The notes: generated from the letters alone by a model not told the origin. DNA of 64,000 bases from Arcobacteraceae bacterium (GCA_023229945.1 JALNYH010000001.1:229880-293879); one strand, 5' to 3'; positions 17,547 through 26,839 are shown, counted from the stretch's first letter. Numbers and translations: made by a program.

Positions 17547-19025
17547 ATGAATTTTATAGAAACAAGAGGAAATGATAATGTAAAACCTCAAGAGGTGACA
17601 TTTTCACAGGCAATTTTAAGTCCAAGTGCATCGTTTGGTGGACTTTATGTACCAAAGAATTTGCCAATATTAAATTTGAATGATATTGATAAGTTAAGAA
17701 ATTTAAGTTACAAAGAGGTTGCTTCTTTTGTATTAAATGGCATATTTGAAATTGATATAGATAAAAATACTTTTGATGAAGCAGTAGGGCTTTATGATAA
17801 GTTTGATGATAGCAAGAACCCAGCTCCTGTAGTAAAAGTGAAAGATGATTTATTTGTAAGTGAGTTATATCATGGTCCAACTCGTGCTTTTAAAGATATG
17901 GCACTACAACCATTTGGTCATATTTTATCTACATTAGCAAAAAAACAAGGAGATAATTATCTAATCCTTGCAGCTACTAGTGGAGATACAGGACCAGCGG
18001 CTTTAAATACTTTTAAAAACAAATCAAATATAAAAGTTGGATGTCTTTATCCTGATGGTGGAACTAGTGATGTCCAAAGACTTCAAATGGTTACAGAAGA
18101 TGGAACTAATCTCAAAGTTATAGGAATCAAAGGCAATTTTGATGATGCACAAAATGCACTCAAAAATCTTCTCTCAAGTGAGAGTTTTAAAGAAGAGTTA
18201 AAATCTTTAAATATAAAGCTAAGTGCGGCAAATTCTGTAAACTTTGGAAGAATTATATTCCAAATAGTCTATCATTTCTGGAGTTATATTGAATTGTTAA
18301 ATCAACAAGAGATAACTTTAGGTGAAAAAATTTATTTGATAGTTCCAAGTGGTAATTTTGGAAATGCTTTGGGAGCTTATTATGCCAAAAAAATGGGGCT
18401 TCCTATAGAAAAAATCTTAATTGCTTCAAATCAAAACAATATTCTAACACATTGGATAAATGAAGGAAGCTATGATTTAAACAACAAGCAACTAATTATG
18501 ACCAATTCCCCAGCTATGGATATTTTAAAATCTTCAAATATTGAAAGAATACTTTTTGATAAATTTGGAAGCAAAAGAACAAAAGAGTTAATGGATGATT
18601 TAAATGACAAAAACTGTTTTAGTTTAGATAGTAATGAACTTAGTATTTTAAGAGAAGATTTTGATGCAACTTACTGTGATGATGAGTATTGTAAAACAAC
18701 AATTAATAAATATTTAATAGATGGGTATATGATGGATCCGCATACTGCAACTTGTATAAAATCTTATGAAACAATAAAAGAAAAAGATTTAAAGGTAGTA
18801 GTTTATTCAACTGCTGAGTGGACAAAATTTTCTCCTACAGTTTTAAATGCACTAAAAGAAGATAAAGTGAAATATCATGATATTGAAGCTTTAAATGAAA
18901 TTGAGAGTAAATTCAATGCAAAAATACCTGATGTTATAAAAGAAGTTTTTTCAAAAGAGATTATTCATAAAACAGTAATTAATAAAGAAGATATTCAAAA
19001 AGCACTAAAAGATTTTATTAGTTAG
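17547..19025 (+). CDS. thrC: Threonine synthase
   Basis: Converts O-phosphohomoserine to threonine with pyridoxal phosphate. Visible: ELYHGPTRAFKDMALQ (about 107-122) where K116 is the PLP lysine, LAATSGDTGPAAL (140-152), and a conserved VPSGNFGNALGAYYAKKMG (269-287). Length 492 fits the long fold type found in proteobacteria. The start follows AAAGGAAAAG. Together with thrB at 43792 it completes homoserine to threonine. Ends before a strong bidirectional terminator shared with the convergent lysR gene. Confidence 0.95.
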   Translation: MNFIETRGNDNVKPQEVTFSQAILSPSASFGGLYVPKNLPILNLNDIDKLRNLSYKEVASFVLNGIFEIDIDKNTFDEAVGLYDKFDDSKNPAPVVKVKDDLFVSELYHGPTRAFKDMALQPFGHILSTLAKKQGDNYLILAATSGDTGPAALNTFKNKSNIKVGCLYPDGGTSDVQRLQMVTEDGTNLKVIGIKGNFDDAQNALKNLLSSESFKEELKSLNIKLSAANSVNFGRIIFQIVYHFWSYIELLNQQEITLGEKIYLIVPSGNFGNALGAYYAKKMGLPIEKILIASNQNNILTHWINEGSYDLNNKQLIMTNSPAMDILKSSNIERILFDKFGSKRTKELMDDLNDKNCFSLDSNELSILREDFDATYCDDEYCKTTINKYLIDGYMMDPHTATCIKSYETIKEKDLKVVVYSTAEWTKFSPTVLNALKEDKVKYHDIEALNEIESKFNAKIPDVIKEVFSKEIIHKTVINKEDIQKALKDFIS

Positions 19026-19038
19026 AGAGTGAGAAAAG

Positions 19039-19074
19039 AGGTTATGTATCAGCAATATTACTGATACATAACCT
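19039..19074. terminator. Bidirectional terminator between thrC and lysR-type gene
   Basis: Perfect 14-base stem AGGTTATGTATCAG / CTGATACATAACCT with an 8-base loop, between two converging genes. An A-rich stretch before and a T-rich stretch (ATATTTTA) after make it usable from either side. Confidence 0.85.
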
Positions 19075-19082
19075 ATATTTTA

Positions 19083-19982
19083 CTAAACTTTGATTGTTAG
19101 AAGATAGTTTACTACATGGTCTATAAAAGCATCATGTTTTCTGTCTTTTAGATATGCAATATATAATTTTCTTTTCATATTCACACCACTTATTCTAGCT
19201 TCATGCAACATTCCTGATTTTACATAATCTGTTAATGCGTGTCTTGAAACAATAGAACAAGTTGGTGTATCATCTTTTGAACTATGAAGTACAGTTTGCA
19301 CTATAGTTGTTGGACTTGTAGCTTCACTTACCATATTAAAACTATCACAATCAGTCATACCAGCAGCATCAAGAGCTTCTTTAAATAGTATTCTTGTATG
19401 AGAGTCCCTATTTCTACATATCCATTTATATGATAATAAATTCTCATTTTTTAATCTTTTAGGGATTTTTTGATTACTGAAAATTACCAATTCATCTTCA
19501 ATCCATTCTCTATAAATAATTCCTTCTTCAAAAATAGGACTTTCGATTAGTGCTAAATCTACTTTCTTATCAAGTAACTGTTCAATAGCCTCTCTAGAAA
19601 CAGATACATTTACACTAACATCATTATTTATTTTTGCTTTTATCTCATTTAAAAATTTTGGTAATATGTAATTACCAATCATAAATGATGTTGCAAGAAT
19701 AAAATTTATATCTTTGTTAATGATTTTCAATAATTCTTTTTCTGAGTTTGCTATCACTTTTTCAATTTTTTGAACAATTGTCAAAAATTGTTCACCTTCC
19801 TTTGTAAGTCTTATGCCATTTTTCTTTCTATCAACAACTTTTGTATCAAGATAGTCTTCTATAAACTTGATTTGTTGAGTTACTGCTGGTTGTGAAATAC
19901 CTAACTTAGCTGATGCTTTTGAAAAACTTCTCTCCCTTACTACTGTTAAAAAAGTCTCTAATTTTGAAAAATCTGATAACAT
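19083..19982 (-). CDS. LysR-family transcriptional regulator
   Basis: A 299-residue LysR-type regulator. The N-terminal winged helix-turn-helix is clear (LETFLTVVRERSFSKASAKL, then GISQPAVTQQIKFIEDYL, about 8-45). The rest is a periplasmic-binding-protein-like effector domain, with a conserved start (INFILATSFMIGNYILP, about 91-107). The target genes and inducer are unknown; it is divergent from uvrD and convergent with thrC, neither an obvious target. Its start is 155 bases from uvrD, in a shared promoter region with a candidate operator. Confidence 0.93.
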   Translation of the reverse strand: MLSDFSKLETFLTVVRERSFSKASAKLGISQPAVTQQIKFIEDYLDTKVVDRKKNGIRLTKEGEQFLTIVQKIEKVIANSEKELLKIINKDINFILATSFMIGNYILPKFLNEIKAKINNDVSVNVSVSREAIEQLLDKKVDLALIESPIFEEGIIYREWIEDELVIFSNQKIPKRLKNENLLSYKWICRNRDSHTRILFKEALDAAGMTDCDSFNMVSEATSPTTIVQTVLHSSKDDTPTCSIVSRHALTDYVKSGMLHEARISGVNMKRKLYIAYLKDRKHDAFIDHVVNYLLTIKV

Positions 19983-20009
19983 AGTTTCAGTTCCTTGTAT
20001 ATGATTTAA

Positions 20010-20029
20010 TTATGCTAATGATAACATAA
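20010..20029. promoter_or_regulatory. Candidate LysR-type operator
   Basis: TTATG-N10-CATAA dyad between the LysR-type gene and its probable -10 box (TATAAT on -, 20036-20031). It fits the T-N11-A pattern used by LysR proteins, which often repress their own gene. Weak evidence because the region is AT-rich. Confidence 0.35.
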
Positions 20030-20030
20030 A

Positions 20031-20036
20031 ATTATA
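20031..20036 (-). promoter_or_regulatory. Probable -10 box of the lysR-type gene
   Basis: TATAAT on the minus strand, preceded by a T-tract on that strand (GATTTTTT), 48 bases before the start codon of the LysR-type gene. Confidence 0.5.
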
Positions 20037-20094
20037 AAAAAATCAATTAAAGTGAGAATTTTTTAAAGAATTTTTAATTTTATCTCTTTTATGT

Positions 20095-20100
20095 TATAAT
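20095..20100 (+). promoter_or_regulatory. Probable -10 box of uvrD
   Basis: TGTTATAAT, 37 bases before the uvrD start, preceded by T-rich sequence (TTTTTAATTTTATCTCTTTTA), the usual promoter form for this phylum. Confidence 0.6.
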
Positions 20101-20137
20101 AAATACACAAAATAAAACCAAAAAGAAGTTTGCTATT

Positions 20138-22189
20138 ATGTCTGAAACTATTTTAAAAACACTTAATGAATCTCAATCAAAAGCGGTTCAACACATTGAT
20201 GGAGCTATGCTAATTTTAGCAGGAGCTGGAAGTGGTAAAACAAAAACTATAACAACTCGTGTTGCTTATTTGATTTCTATAGGGATAGACCCATCCTCTA
20301 TACTTACCCTAACATTTACCAATAAAGCAGCCCGTGAAATGCAAAGTCGTGCAACTTCTATGCTTGACAATAATACTATATATCCACCACTTCTTTGTAC
20401 TTTTCATAAGTTTGGACTTTTGTTTTTGAAATTTAATATATCATTACTTGGAAGAAAAAACAATTTTGTGATAATAGATAGTGATGACAAAAAAAAGATT
20501 ATAAAAAATATAGAAAAAGAGCTAACTCCAGCACTTGTATCATCTGAAATATCAAGATATAAAAATTCTTTAATCACACCAGTTATGGCAAAAAATGCAA
20601 CAGAGCAAAAAATATATAAACAAATAGCAGATATTTATGAAAAATATGAAAACTACCTTTTAGAAAACAATTTAGTTGATTTTGATGATTTATTGTTGTT
20701 GCCTTATCGTATATTAGAGTCAAATCCAGAATTAGCTACTAAAATAAGTGATAAGTATAGATATATTATGGTTGATGAGTATCAAGATACAAATGAGTTG
20801 CAATATAAACTTTTGCAACAATTGTGTTCATCTCATAATAATTTATGTGTTGTTGGTGATGATGATCAGTCCATTTATGGATGGCGTGGGGCTACGATAA
20901 AAAATATATTAAATTTTTCAGAACAATTCGAAAACACTAAAGTTATCAAACTTGAAGAAAATTATCGATCAACTGATACAATATTAAAACATGCGAATAT
21001 GTTGATTGAACATAATCGTGATAGACTTGGTAAGTTACTAAAAGGTACAAGGTCTAAAGGTGAGGACATAAAAGTATATGAATCACATGACGAATCAGAA
21101 GAGACAAGAAAGATTATCAGTGATATAAAATCATTGGTCAATAATGGTGCTAATCCTAAAGATATTGCAATCTTGTTTAGAGTCAATGCACTAAGCCGTT
21201 CCCTAGAAGAAGGGTTTAATAAATCTGGAATTGGCTATAACTTAGTTGGTGGAATGAAGTTTTATGAAAGAGCAGAAATAAAAGATTTGATTGCATATTT
21301 TAGGGTAATTACCAATGCAAATGATAATTTCTCATTTAAAAGAATTATAAATAAACCAAAGCGTGGCATTGGTAAAACAACAATTGATAAGCTTGATATG
21401 GAATCAATAGAGCAAAGAAAATCAATTTATAATATCATAAATGAATCAACTCCAGCCCAGCTTAGTGAAATAGTTGGTCAAAAAAATGCAAGAACATTAA
21501 AAGTATTCTTGGCTTCAGTTATGGATTTGCAAGATGTTTTAAAAGAGTCTAAAATGAGATTTTTAGATTTGTTTGAAGAAACTTTTGATTTTAAAGAACA
21601 ATATTTGAAACTTCCTGATGGATATGATAAAATAGCCAATATTGATGAGTTTAATGGTTATGTAAGAGATTTTTTTATAGCCAATGGGCATTTGAAACTT
21701 GAAGACTTTTTGGCAAATGTAGCTTTAGAAAGTGATCAAGATAATCTTGATATTGATGGTGTATCTATGATGAGTATTCATGCTAGTAAAGGTCTTGAGT
21801 ATAAACACATATTTATAATAGGAATGGAAGAAGGCTTTTTCCCATTAATTGGTGATGGAAGCGATATTGAAGAAGAAAGAAGACTTGGATATGTTGCATT
21901 TACAAGAGCCAAAGATGAATTAACTTTGAGCTTTGTTCATAGTAGATTTTATAAAGGAAGAAGAGCAGATTTGCAAAAAAGTAGATTTTTGACAGAATCT
22001 GGACTTATAGAAGGCTCTTTAAATATCCAAAAATCTTCAGCATATAAAAATGGTGATTTGATAAAACACAAAATCTTTGGAATGGGTAGAGTTGTTGGTG
22101 TTCAAAAAGCAGGAAAAGAGCTCAAGCTTACTATTAATTTTGGTGGAAGTAAGAGGGATATACTATCATCATTCGTAGAAAAAATCTAA
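20138..22189 (+). CDS. uvrD: UvrD/Rep-type DNA helicase
   Basis: A 683-residue superfamily 1 3'-5' helicase for repair and replication restart. Motifs in order: Q motif LNESQSKAV (9-17), Walker A GAGSGKT (29-35), TFTNKAAREM (62-71), Walker B DEYQDT (about 212), GDDDQSIYGWRGA (about 237), NYRST, a C-terminal SIHASKGLEYKHIFIIGMEEG and VAFTRAKDEL. It is complete; a C-terminal KHKIFGMGRVV segment matches the UvrD tail (Tudor-like). An unusual hairpin repeat follows its stop codon. Confidence 0.94.
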   Translation: MSETILKTLNESQSKAVQHIDGAMLILAGAGSGKTKTITTRVAYLISIGIDPSSILTLTFTNKAAREMQSRATSMLDNNTIYPPLLCTFHKFGLLFLKFNISLLGRKNNFVIIDSDDKKKIIKNIEKELTPALVSSEISRYKNSLITPVMAKNATEQKIYKQIADIYEKYENYLLENNLVDFDDLLLLPYRILESNPELATKISDKYRYIMVDEYQDTNELQYKLLQQLCSSHNNLCVVGDDDQSIYGWRGATIKNILNFSEQFENTKVIKLEENYRSTDTILKHANMLIEHNRDRLGKLLKGTRSKGEDIKVYESHDESEETRKIISDIKSLVNNGANPKDIAILFRVNALSRSLEEGFNKSGIGYNLVGGMKFYERAEIKDLIAYFRVITNANDNFSFKRIINKPKRGIGKTTIDKLDMESIEQRKSIYNIINESTPAQLSEIVGQKNARTLKVFLASVMDLQDVLKESKMRFLDLFEETFDFKEQYLKLPDGYDKIANIDEFNGYVRDFFIANGHLKLEDFLANVALESDQDNLDIDGVSMMSIHASKGLEYKHIFIIGMEEGFFPLIGDGSDIEEERRLGYVAFTRAKDELTLSFVHSRFYKGRRADLQKSRFLTESGLIEGSLNIQKSSAYKNGDLIKHKIFGMGRVVGVQKAGKELKLTINFGGSKRDILSSFVEKI

Positions 22190-22331
22190 AATTTAGTTTT
22201 AAAGAACTATATTTCTTTTAATTTCTGCGCTAAAGTTCAAAAAAATCGTTGTCACTTACTATAGTAAACTCCTAGATTTTTTTGAACTTTGCCTTGAACT
22301 TCTTTGAAACTATTTCTTTAAAATTAAATTT
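22189..22331. repeat. Variable-stem hairpin element, copy 1 (uvrD-truB spacer)
   Basis: Outer arms AAATTTAGTTTTAAAGAA (22189-22206) and its complement at 22314-22331 pair at 17 of 18 bases, the last as a G-T wobble. Inner stem AAAGTTCAAAAAAATC (22232-22247) pairs perfectly with 22275-22290. The loop (22248-22274) holds GTCACTTACTATA and TAAACTCCT, and GCCTTGAACT follows the stem (22291-22300). Loop and tail match the two copies at 39818-40072; the stems do not. Confidence 0.85.
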
Positions 22332-22364
22332 AGGTAGTGTAAAATTAAATAAAAAAGGAAGAAT

Positions 22365-23225
22365 TTGTCTCATCACCTCAGTACCTCAGTACCTCAGCCA
22401 CTCCAAAACAGAATTTTTGTTGCAAACAAACCAATATTTGTCAGTTCAAATAGTTTTTTGCATAGACTAAAGAAAAAATACAAGGTCAAAAAAGGTGGAT
22501 TTAGTGGTACTTTAGACCCTTTTGCTTGTGGTACTTTGATTGTTGCTTTTGGTCAATATTCTAAGCTTTTTCAGTTTTTGCAAAAAACTCCAAAAACATA
22601 TCGAGCTGTTATTTGGCTTGGTGTTCAGAGTGATTCTTATGATATAGAAAATGTTACTAGTATTGATATAGTTGAGAAAATTAAAGATAAAAATAGCATC
22701 AAAGAAGTTTTAAATATCTTTATGGGTGCTATAGAATACACACCACCAAAATATAGTGCAAAAAAAATCAATGGAATGAGAGCTTATGAGCTAGCTAGAA
22801 GTGGTGAAGAATTTGAAATCAAAAAAAGTATTATGAATATAAGTGATATTAAATTTATTTCATATTCTCATCCGTTTATTACATTTGAAGCAAGTGTGAG
22901 TGAGGGGAGTTATATAAGAAGTTTGGCACAGCTTATTTGTGATAAATTGGGTGTAATTGGAACTTTGAGTTATTTGGAAAGATTAAATGAGGGAAAGTTT
23001 ATTTATGAAGATGAAAAAGCTCTAAATCCTATTGAGGCTTTGGGAATGCCGATTATTGGGTATAGTGGTTCTAGGGAGTGGTTTTTTGATGGGAAGAGAT
23101 TGGATATTTCATATTTTGATTGTAGAGATGATGGAGAATATATAGTTGTTTTTGATGATTTTTTCAGTATAATCCAAATTCAAAATGAAGAAGTGGATTA
23201 TATTTTGAATAAAGTGTTATTATGA
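22365..23225 (+). CDS. truB: tRNA pseudouridine(55) synthase TruB
   Basis: Makes pseudouridine 55 in the T loop of tRNAs. Motifs: KKGGFSGTLDPFACG (about 42-56), with catalytic D51, then YKAR-like motif as YRAVIWLGVQSDSYD and later PPKYSAKKINGMRAYELAR. Start choice: TTG 22365 after AAAAAAGGAAGAA; no ATG lies near the conserved NRIFVANKP. The first 14 residues (SHHLSTSVPQPLQN) come from an eight-base tandem repeat CCTCAGTA and look like an added N-terminus. Overlaps ispE by four bases. Confidence 0.92.
   Translation: MSHHLSTSVPQPLQNRIFVANKPIFVSSNSFLHRLKKKYKVKKGGFSGTLDPFACGTLIVAFGQYSKLFQFLQKTPKTYRAVIWLGVQSDSYDIENVTSIDIVEKIKDKNSIKEVLNIFMGAIEYTPPKYSAKKINGMRAYELARSGEEFEIKKSIMNISDIKFISYSHPFITFEASVSEGSYIRSLAQLICDKLGVIGTLSYLERLNEGKFIYEDEKALNPIEALGMPIIGYSGSREWFFDGKRLDISYFDCRDDGEYIVVFDDFFSIIQIQNEEVDYILNKVLL
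22376..22397 (+). repeat. Eight-base tandem repeat at the 5' end of truB
   Basis: CCTCAGTA twice, then CCTCAG, directly after the TTG start codon. The unit is not a multiple of three, so a unit gain or loss would shift the truB frame. Confidence 0.75.
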
Positions 23226-23992
23226 AACAAATTGCTTATGCAAAAGTAAATATTTTTCTCAAAATCTCAGGTAGAAGAGATAATTATCATGAAATTGTTT
23301 CTAGATTTATGATAGTAAAAAACCTTTTTGATGAGATAGAATTTATTGAAGATTATCCCAATGAGTTCAACTTAATTGGAGAATTTGGATGTCCCACAGA
23401 AAAAAACACTATATATAAAGGGTATCTAAAGCTTTTTGAACTTAGTCCTAAAATTGAAGAGTTTTTCAAAAAGTATTCAGTCAAAGTAACCAAAAACATA
23501 CCAGAGTTTGCTGGACTTGGTGGTGGTAGCAGTGATGTGGCGACATTTTTAAATATGAGCAATGTTTATTGCAATCTAGGACTATCAAAAGATAAGTTAG
23601 CACAAATTGGGTGTGAAATAGGTGCAGATGTACCATTTTTTGTATATGGATTTGAAAGTGCCAATGTAAGTGGAATTGGTGAAGTGGTAGAAGAATTTGA
23701 TGAAAATACACTTGATATTGAGGTATTTACTCCAAAAATAGAGTGCAATACTGCAAAAGTTTTTACTATATTTAGAGAAAAGTTTTATAAAGAGTTATCA
23801 TTAGCGGAAAAAAATAGATTGTTTAGTATGAAAAGTATTGATATATTAAAAGAGCTTGGTATTGATAAAGCTAATGATTTATATCTTCCTGCGATTACTC
23901 TTTATCCTCAATTACCTACCACCTACCACCTACCACCTACCACCTATTTCAGCGGTAGCGGAAGCTCATTTTTCACAGTTAAAGATTTATAA
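23222..23992 (+). CDS. ispE: 4-diphosphocytidyl-2-C-methyl-D-erythritol kinase
   Basis: IspE is a GHMP kinase of the MEP isoprenoid pathway. Visible: AKVNIFLKISGRRDNYHE (5-22), ATP loop PEFAGLGGGSSDVATFL (about 94-110), and a C-terminal FSGSGSSFF. Length 256 is normal. Residues about 231-241 (PTTYHLPPTTY) are encoded by 4.7 copies of the seven-base unit ACCTACC placed just before the conserved glycine motif, so this part of the protein is repeat-derived. Overlaps truB by four bases; smpB follows nine bases later. Confidence 0.92.
   Translation: MKQIAYAKVNIFLKISGRRDNYHEIVSRFMIVKNLFDEIEFIEDYPNEFNLIGEFGCPTEKNTIYKGYLKLFELSPKIEEFFKKYSVKVTKNIPEFAGLGGGSSDVATFLNMSNVYCNLGLSKDKLAQIGCEIGADVPFFVYGFESANVSGIGEVVEEFDENTLDIEVFTPKIECNTAKVFTIFREKFYKELSLAEKNRLFSMKSIDILKELGIDKANDLYLPAITLYPQLPTTYHLPPTTYFSGSGSSFFTVKDL
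23914..23946 (+). repeat. Heptanucleotide tandem array inside ispE
   Basis: ACCTACC repeated 4.7 times without error (23914-23946). Same seven-base periodicity as the spacer arrays but inside a coding region, so each unit gained or lost shifts the frame before the conserved GSGSS motif. Confidence 0.9.
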
Positions 23993-24001
23993 GGTAATAA
24001 A

Positions 24002-24481
24002 ATGTCTAAAGATAAAAAAAATACAAGACTAGAGTTTAAAAATAAGAAAGCATTACATGATTATTTTATATTAGACAAATATGAAGCTGGTATTGAGCTT
24101 CTTGGAAGCGAAGTAAAAGCTATTCGTGCGGGAAGAATAAATCTTAAAGATAGTTTTATTCGTATAATAAAAGGAGAAGTTTTTTTATTGAATATGCATA
24201 TTTCTTATCTTGATACAACACATGCAACTTATAGACCAGATGAAACAAGAAGTCGAAAACTCCTCCTTCATAAAAAAGAGATAAGTAAATTGTATCAAAA
24301 AGTAACCAAAGAAGGTATTACAATAGTTCCTTTGAGATTATATTTTAATGATAATAATAAAATAAAAGTAGAAATTGCAACCGCTGAGGGGAAAAAACTT
24401 TATGATAAAAGAGAATCTTTAAAACAATCTGATTTAAAAAGAGAGACACAATCGGCTCTTAAAGACTTTTTTAAAGGCTAG
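24002..24481 (+). CDS. smpB: SsrA-binding protein SmpB
   Basis: SmpB binds tmRNA and delivers it to stalled ribosomes. Family features: KKALHDYFILDKYEAGIEL (14-32), GSEVKAIRAGRINLKDSF (36-53), and a C-terminal basic tail with KKLYDKRESLKQSD. Length 159 is typical. A palindrome AAGGCT-N15-AGCCTT surrounds the stop codon (24474-24500), which could act as a weak terminator. The tmRNA gene itself is not in the window. Confidence 0.95.
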   Translation: MSKDKKNTRLEFKNKKALHDYFILDKYEAGIELLGSEVKAIRAGRINLKDSFIRIIKGEVFLLNMHISYLDTTHATYRPDETRSRKLLLHKKEISKLYQKVTKEGITIVPLRLYFNDNNKIKVEIATAEGKKLYDKRESLKQSDLKRETQSALKDFFKG

Positions 24482-24682
24482 GAGTTAGGCGTTGAGCCTT
24501 AAGTGAGTAGTTAGTAAAGTTAGATACAACTAAAAATAAATAATATTTAACCTTAATCTTTTCTTAAAATAATAATTAAAAATCTAATATACATTAAGCT
24601 TAATTTTAGATGACTTTCGTTAAGATTATAACGATAAGTTGACTAACGTCTACTTGTATCTTAAAAATTTAGGAGGAGATTG

Positions 24683-26149
24683 ATGCAAAACGGTGCAAAA
24701 ATTGAGTACGATTACTCAGTTGCAAAAGCGTTTACGTTTGCGACAATTTTGTTTGGTATCATTGGTATGGTAATAGGTGTTGTATTAGCATTCCAATTAG
24801 CGTTTCCAGAGCTAAATTATTTAGCTGGGGAATATGGTACTTTTTCAAGATTAAGACCACTTCACACTAACGGTGTTGCTTTTGGTTTTACTCTTAGTGG
24901 TATCTTTGCTACATGGTATTATGTAGGTCAAAGAGTATTAAAAGTTTCTCTTAAAGAGTCTCCATTTTTGATGGGTGTTGCAAAGTTGCATTTCGCACTT
25001 TACTTCATCACTATTCTTTTAGCAGTTGTTACTCTATTTATGGGTATTACTACTTCAAAAGAATATGCAGAACTTGAGTGGCCTTTAGATTTACTTGTTG
25101 TTGTATGGTGGGTATTATGGGGTGTTTCTATATTCGGACTTATTGGTATTAGAAGAGAAAGAACTCTTTATATATCTGTATGGTACTATATAGCATCTTT
25201 CTTAGCTGTTGCTATGCTTTATCTATTTAACAATATGGCAGTTCCAACTGCACTTGTTTCTGGATATGGTTCTATTTTACACTCAGTTTCTATGTATGCA
25301 GGTACAAATGACGCTCTAGTTCAATGGTGGTATGGACACAACGCAGTTGGTTTCGTATTTACTGTTCCAATTATTGCTATGATTTATTACTTCTTACCAA
25401 AAGAATCTGCACAAAATGTTTATTCATATAAACTTTCAATACTTGCTTTCTGGGGTCTATTGTTTGTTTATCTATGGGCAGGTGGACACCACTTGATTTA
25501 TAGTACTGTTCCAGATTGGATGCAAACTATGGGTTCAGTTATGTCTATCGTTCTTATTTTACCATCATGGGGTTCAGCTATTAATATGCTTTTAACTATG
25601 AAAGGTGAGTGGAATCAGTTACAAACAAATCCATTGATTAAATTTATGATTCTTGCGTCAACATTCTATATGTTAAGTACTATAGAAGGTCCAATTCAAT
25701 CAATTAAATCTGTTAATGCTATTGCACACTTTACTGACTGGATTCCAGGACATGTACATGATGGTGTTTTAGGATGGGTTGTATTTATGATTATGGCTGC
25801 ATTGTTCCATATGGCTCCAAGAATGTATGGTAGAGAAATCTATTCTAAATCATTAATGGAAACACAATTTTGGTTACAAACAACAGCAATCGTTCTTTAC
25901 TTTACATCTATGTGGATCGCTGGTATCACACAAGGTATGATGTGGAGAGCATATGATGAATATGGTTCTTTAGTTTACTCATTTATTGATACTGTTACAG
26001 TACTTCAACCTTACTACACTATTAGAGCTGTTGGTGGATTGTTGTATTTAATTGGTTTCTTTATGTTTGCGTACAATATGTACAAAACGGCTACTGCAGG
26101 TAGAGTTCTTGATAAAGAACCTGTTAATGCATCGCCTATGGCAGCTTAA
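24683..26149 (+). CDS. ccoN: cbb3-type cytochrome c oxidase subunit I CcoN
   Basis: The catalytic subunit, with low-spin heme b and the heme b3-CuB oxygen site, in the inner membrane. About twelve hydrophobic helices. Ligand histidines are in LHTNGVAFGF (about 57), WWYGHNAVGFVF (215-226), AGGHHLIYS (about 265) and WIPGHVHDGVLGW (356-368). I chose ATG 24683 (488 residues), six bases after AGGAGG, rather than TTG 24680. It heads ccoNOQP. The spacer before it (24482-24682) has the palindrome CGTTA-N6-TAACG but no convincing FNR box. Confidence 0.97.
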   Translation: MQNGAKIEYDYSVAKAFTFATILFGIIGMVIGVVLAFQLAFPELNYLAGEYGTFSRLRPLHTNGVAFGFTLSGIFATWYYVGQRVLKVSLKESPFLMGVAKLHFALYFITILLAVVTLFMGITTSKEYAELEWPLDLLVVVWWVLWGVSIFGLIGIRRERTLYISVWYYIASFLAVAMLYLFNNMAVPTALVSGYGSILHSVSMYAGTNDALVQWWYGHNAVGFVFTVPIIAMIYYFLPKESAQNVYSYKLSILAFWGLLFVYLWAGGHHLIYSTVPDWMQTMGSVMSIVLILPSWGSAINMLLTMKGEWNQLQTNPLIKFMILASTFYMLSTIEGPIQSIKSVNAIAHFTDWIPGHVHDGVLGWVVFMIMAALFHMAPRMYGREIYSKSLMETQFWLQTTAIVLYFTSMWIAGITQGMMWRAYDEYGSLVYSFIDTVTVLQPYYTIRAVGGLLYLIGFFMFAYNMYKTATAGRVLDKEPVNASPMAA

Positions 26150-26165
26150 GTGAAGGGGGTATAAA

Positions 26166-26831
26166 ATGTTTCATTGGTTAGAACAAAGACCGTTTTTCTT
26201 CGCGGTAGCAGTATTTTTGACAGTTGCATTTGCAGGTATTATTGAAGTAATTCCAGATTTTGCTAAACAAAGTAAACCAATAGTTGGTACGAAACCGTAT
26301 TCAATTTTGGAACTTACTGGAAGACATGTATATATTAAAGATAGCTGTAATGCTTGCCATTCACAGTTAATTAGACCATTTAAATCAGAAACTGATAGAT
26401 ATGGTATGTATTCATTAAGTGGTGAGTATGCATATGATAGACCTTTCTTATGGGGTTCAAAAAGAACTGGTCCAGATTTATGGAGAGTAGGAAACTATAG
26501 AACTACAGATTGGCATGAAAACCATATGTGGGATCCAAAATCAGTTGTTCCAGGATCTATTATGCCAGCATACAAACATCATTTTACAAATATAGCTGAT
26601 GTTGATACTGCATATGCGGAAGCTTATACAGTTAAAGCGGTATTTAATACACCTTACGATCAACCTGATATGCCTAAACTTGGTACATATGAAGAAGCAA
26701 AAGCTATGGCTTTAGAAGAAGCAAAAGTAATTGCTGCTGGTATGAAAAATCAAGATGTAAAAGACGCAGTTGCTCGTGGTGAGATTCCTGAGATTGTTGC
26801 ATTAATTGCTTATTTGAATTCACTGAAATAG
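26166..26831 (+). CDS. ccoO: cbb3-type cytochrome c oxidase subunit II CcoO
   Basis: A membrane-anchored monoheme cytochrome c that passes electrons to CcoN. One N-terminal membrane helix (about 10-30), heme motif CNACH at 61-65, and a methionine candidate in VPGSIMPAYKHH. Length 221 is typical. Together with the CcoP cytochrome it forms the electron entry route. It starts 16 bases after the ccoN stop with AGGGGG ahead. Confidence 0.96.
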   Translation: MFHWLEQRPFFFAVAVFLTVAFAGIIEVIPDFAKQSKPIVGTKPYSILELTGRHVYIKDSCNACHSQLIRPFKSETDRYGMYSLSGEYAYDRPFLWGSKRTGPDLWRVGNYRTTDWHENHMWDPKSVVPGSIMPAYKHHFTNIADVDTAYAEAYTVKAVFNTPYDQPDMPKLGTYEEAKAMALEEAKVIAAGMKNQDVKDAVARGEIPEIVALIAYLNSLK

Positions 26832-26839
26832 GGGCTTAA

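Noticed and set aside
22282..22470. 62-codon frame overlapping the start of truB
   Set aside because: It runs through the hairpin repeat and the truB N-terminus in another frame and has no ribosome site or family features.
24601..24660. FNR-type box upstream of ccoN
   Set aside because: TTGACTAACGTCTA lacks the TTGAT-N4-ATCAA symmetry; only a CGTTA/TAACG dyad is seen, with no known regulator.
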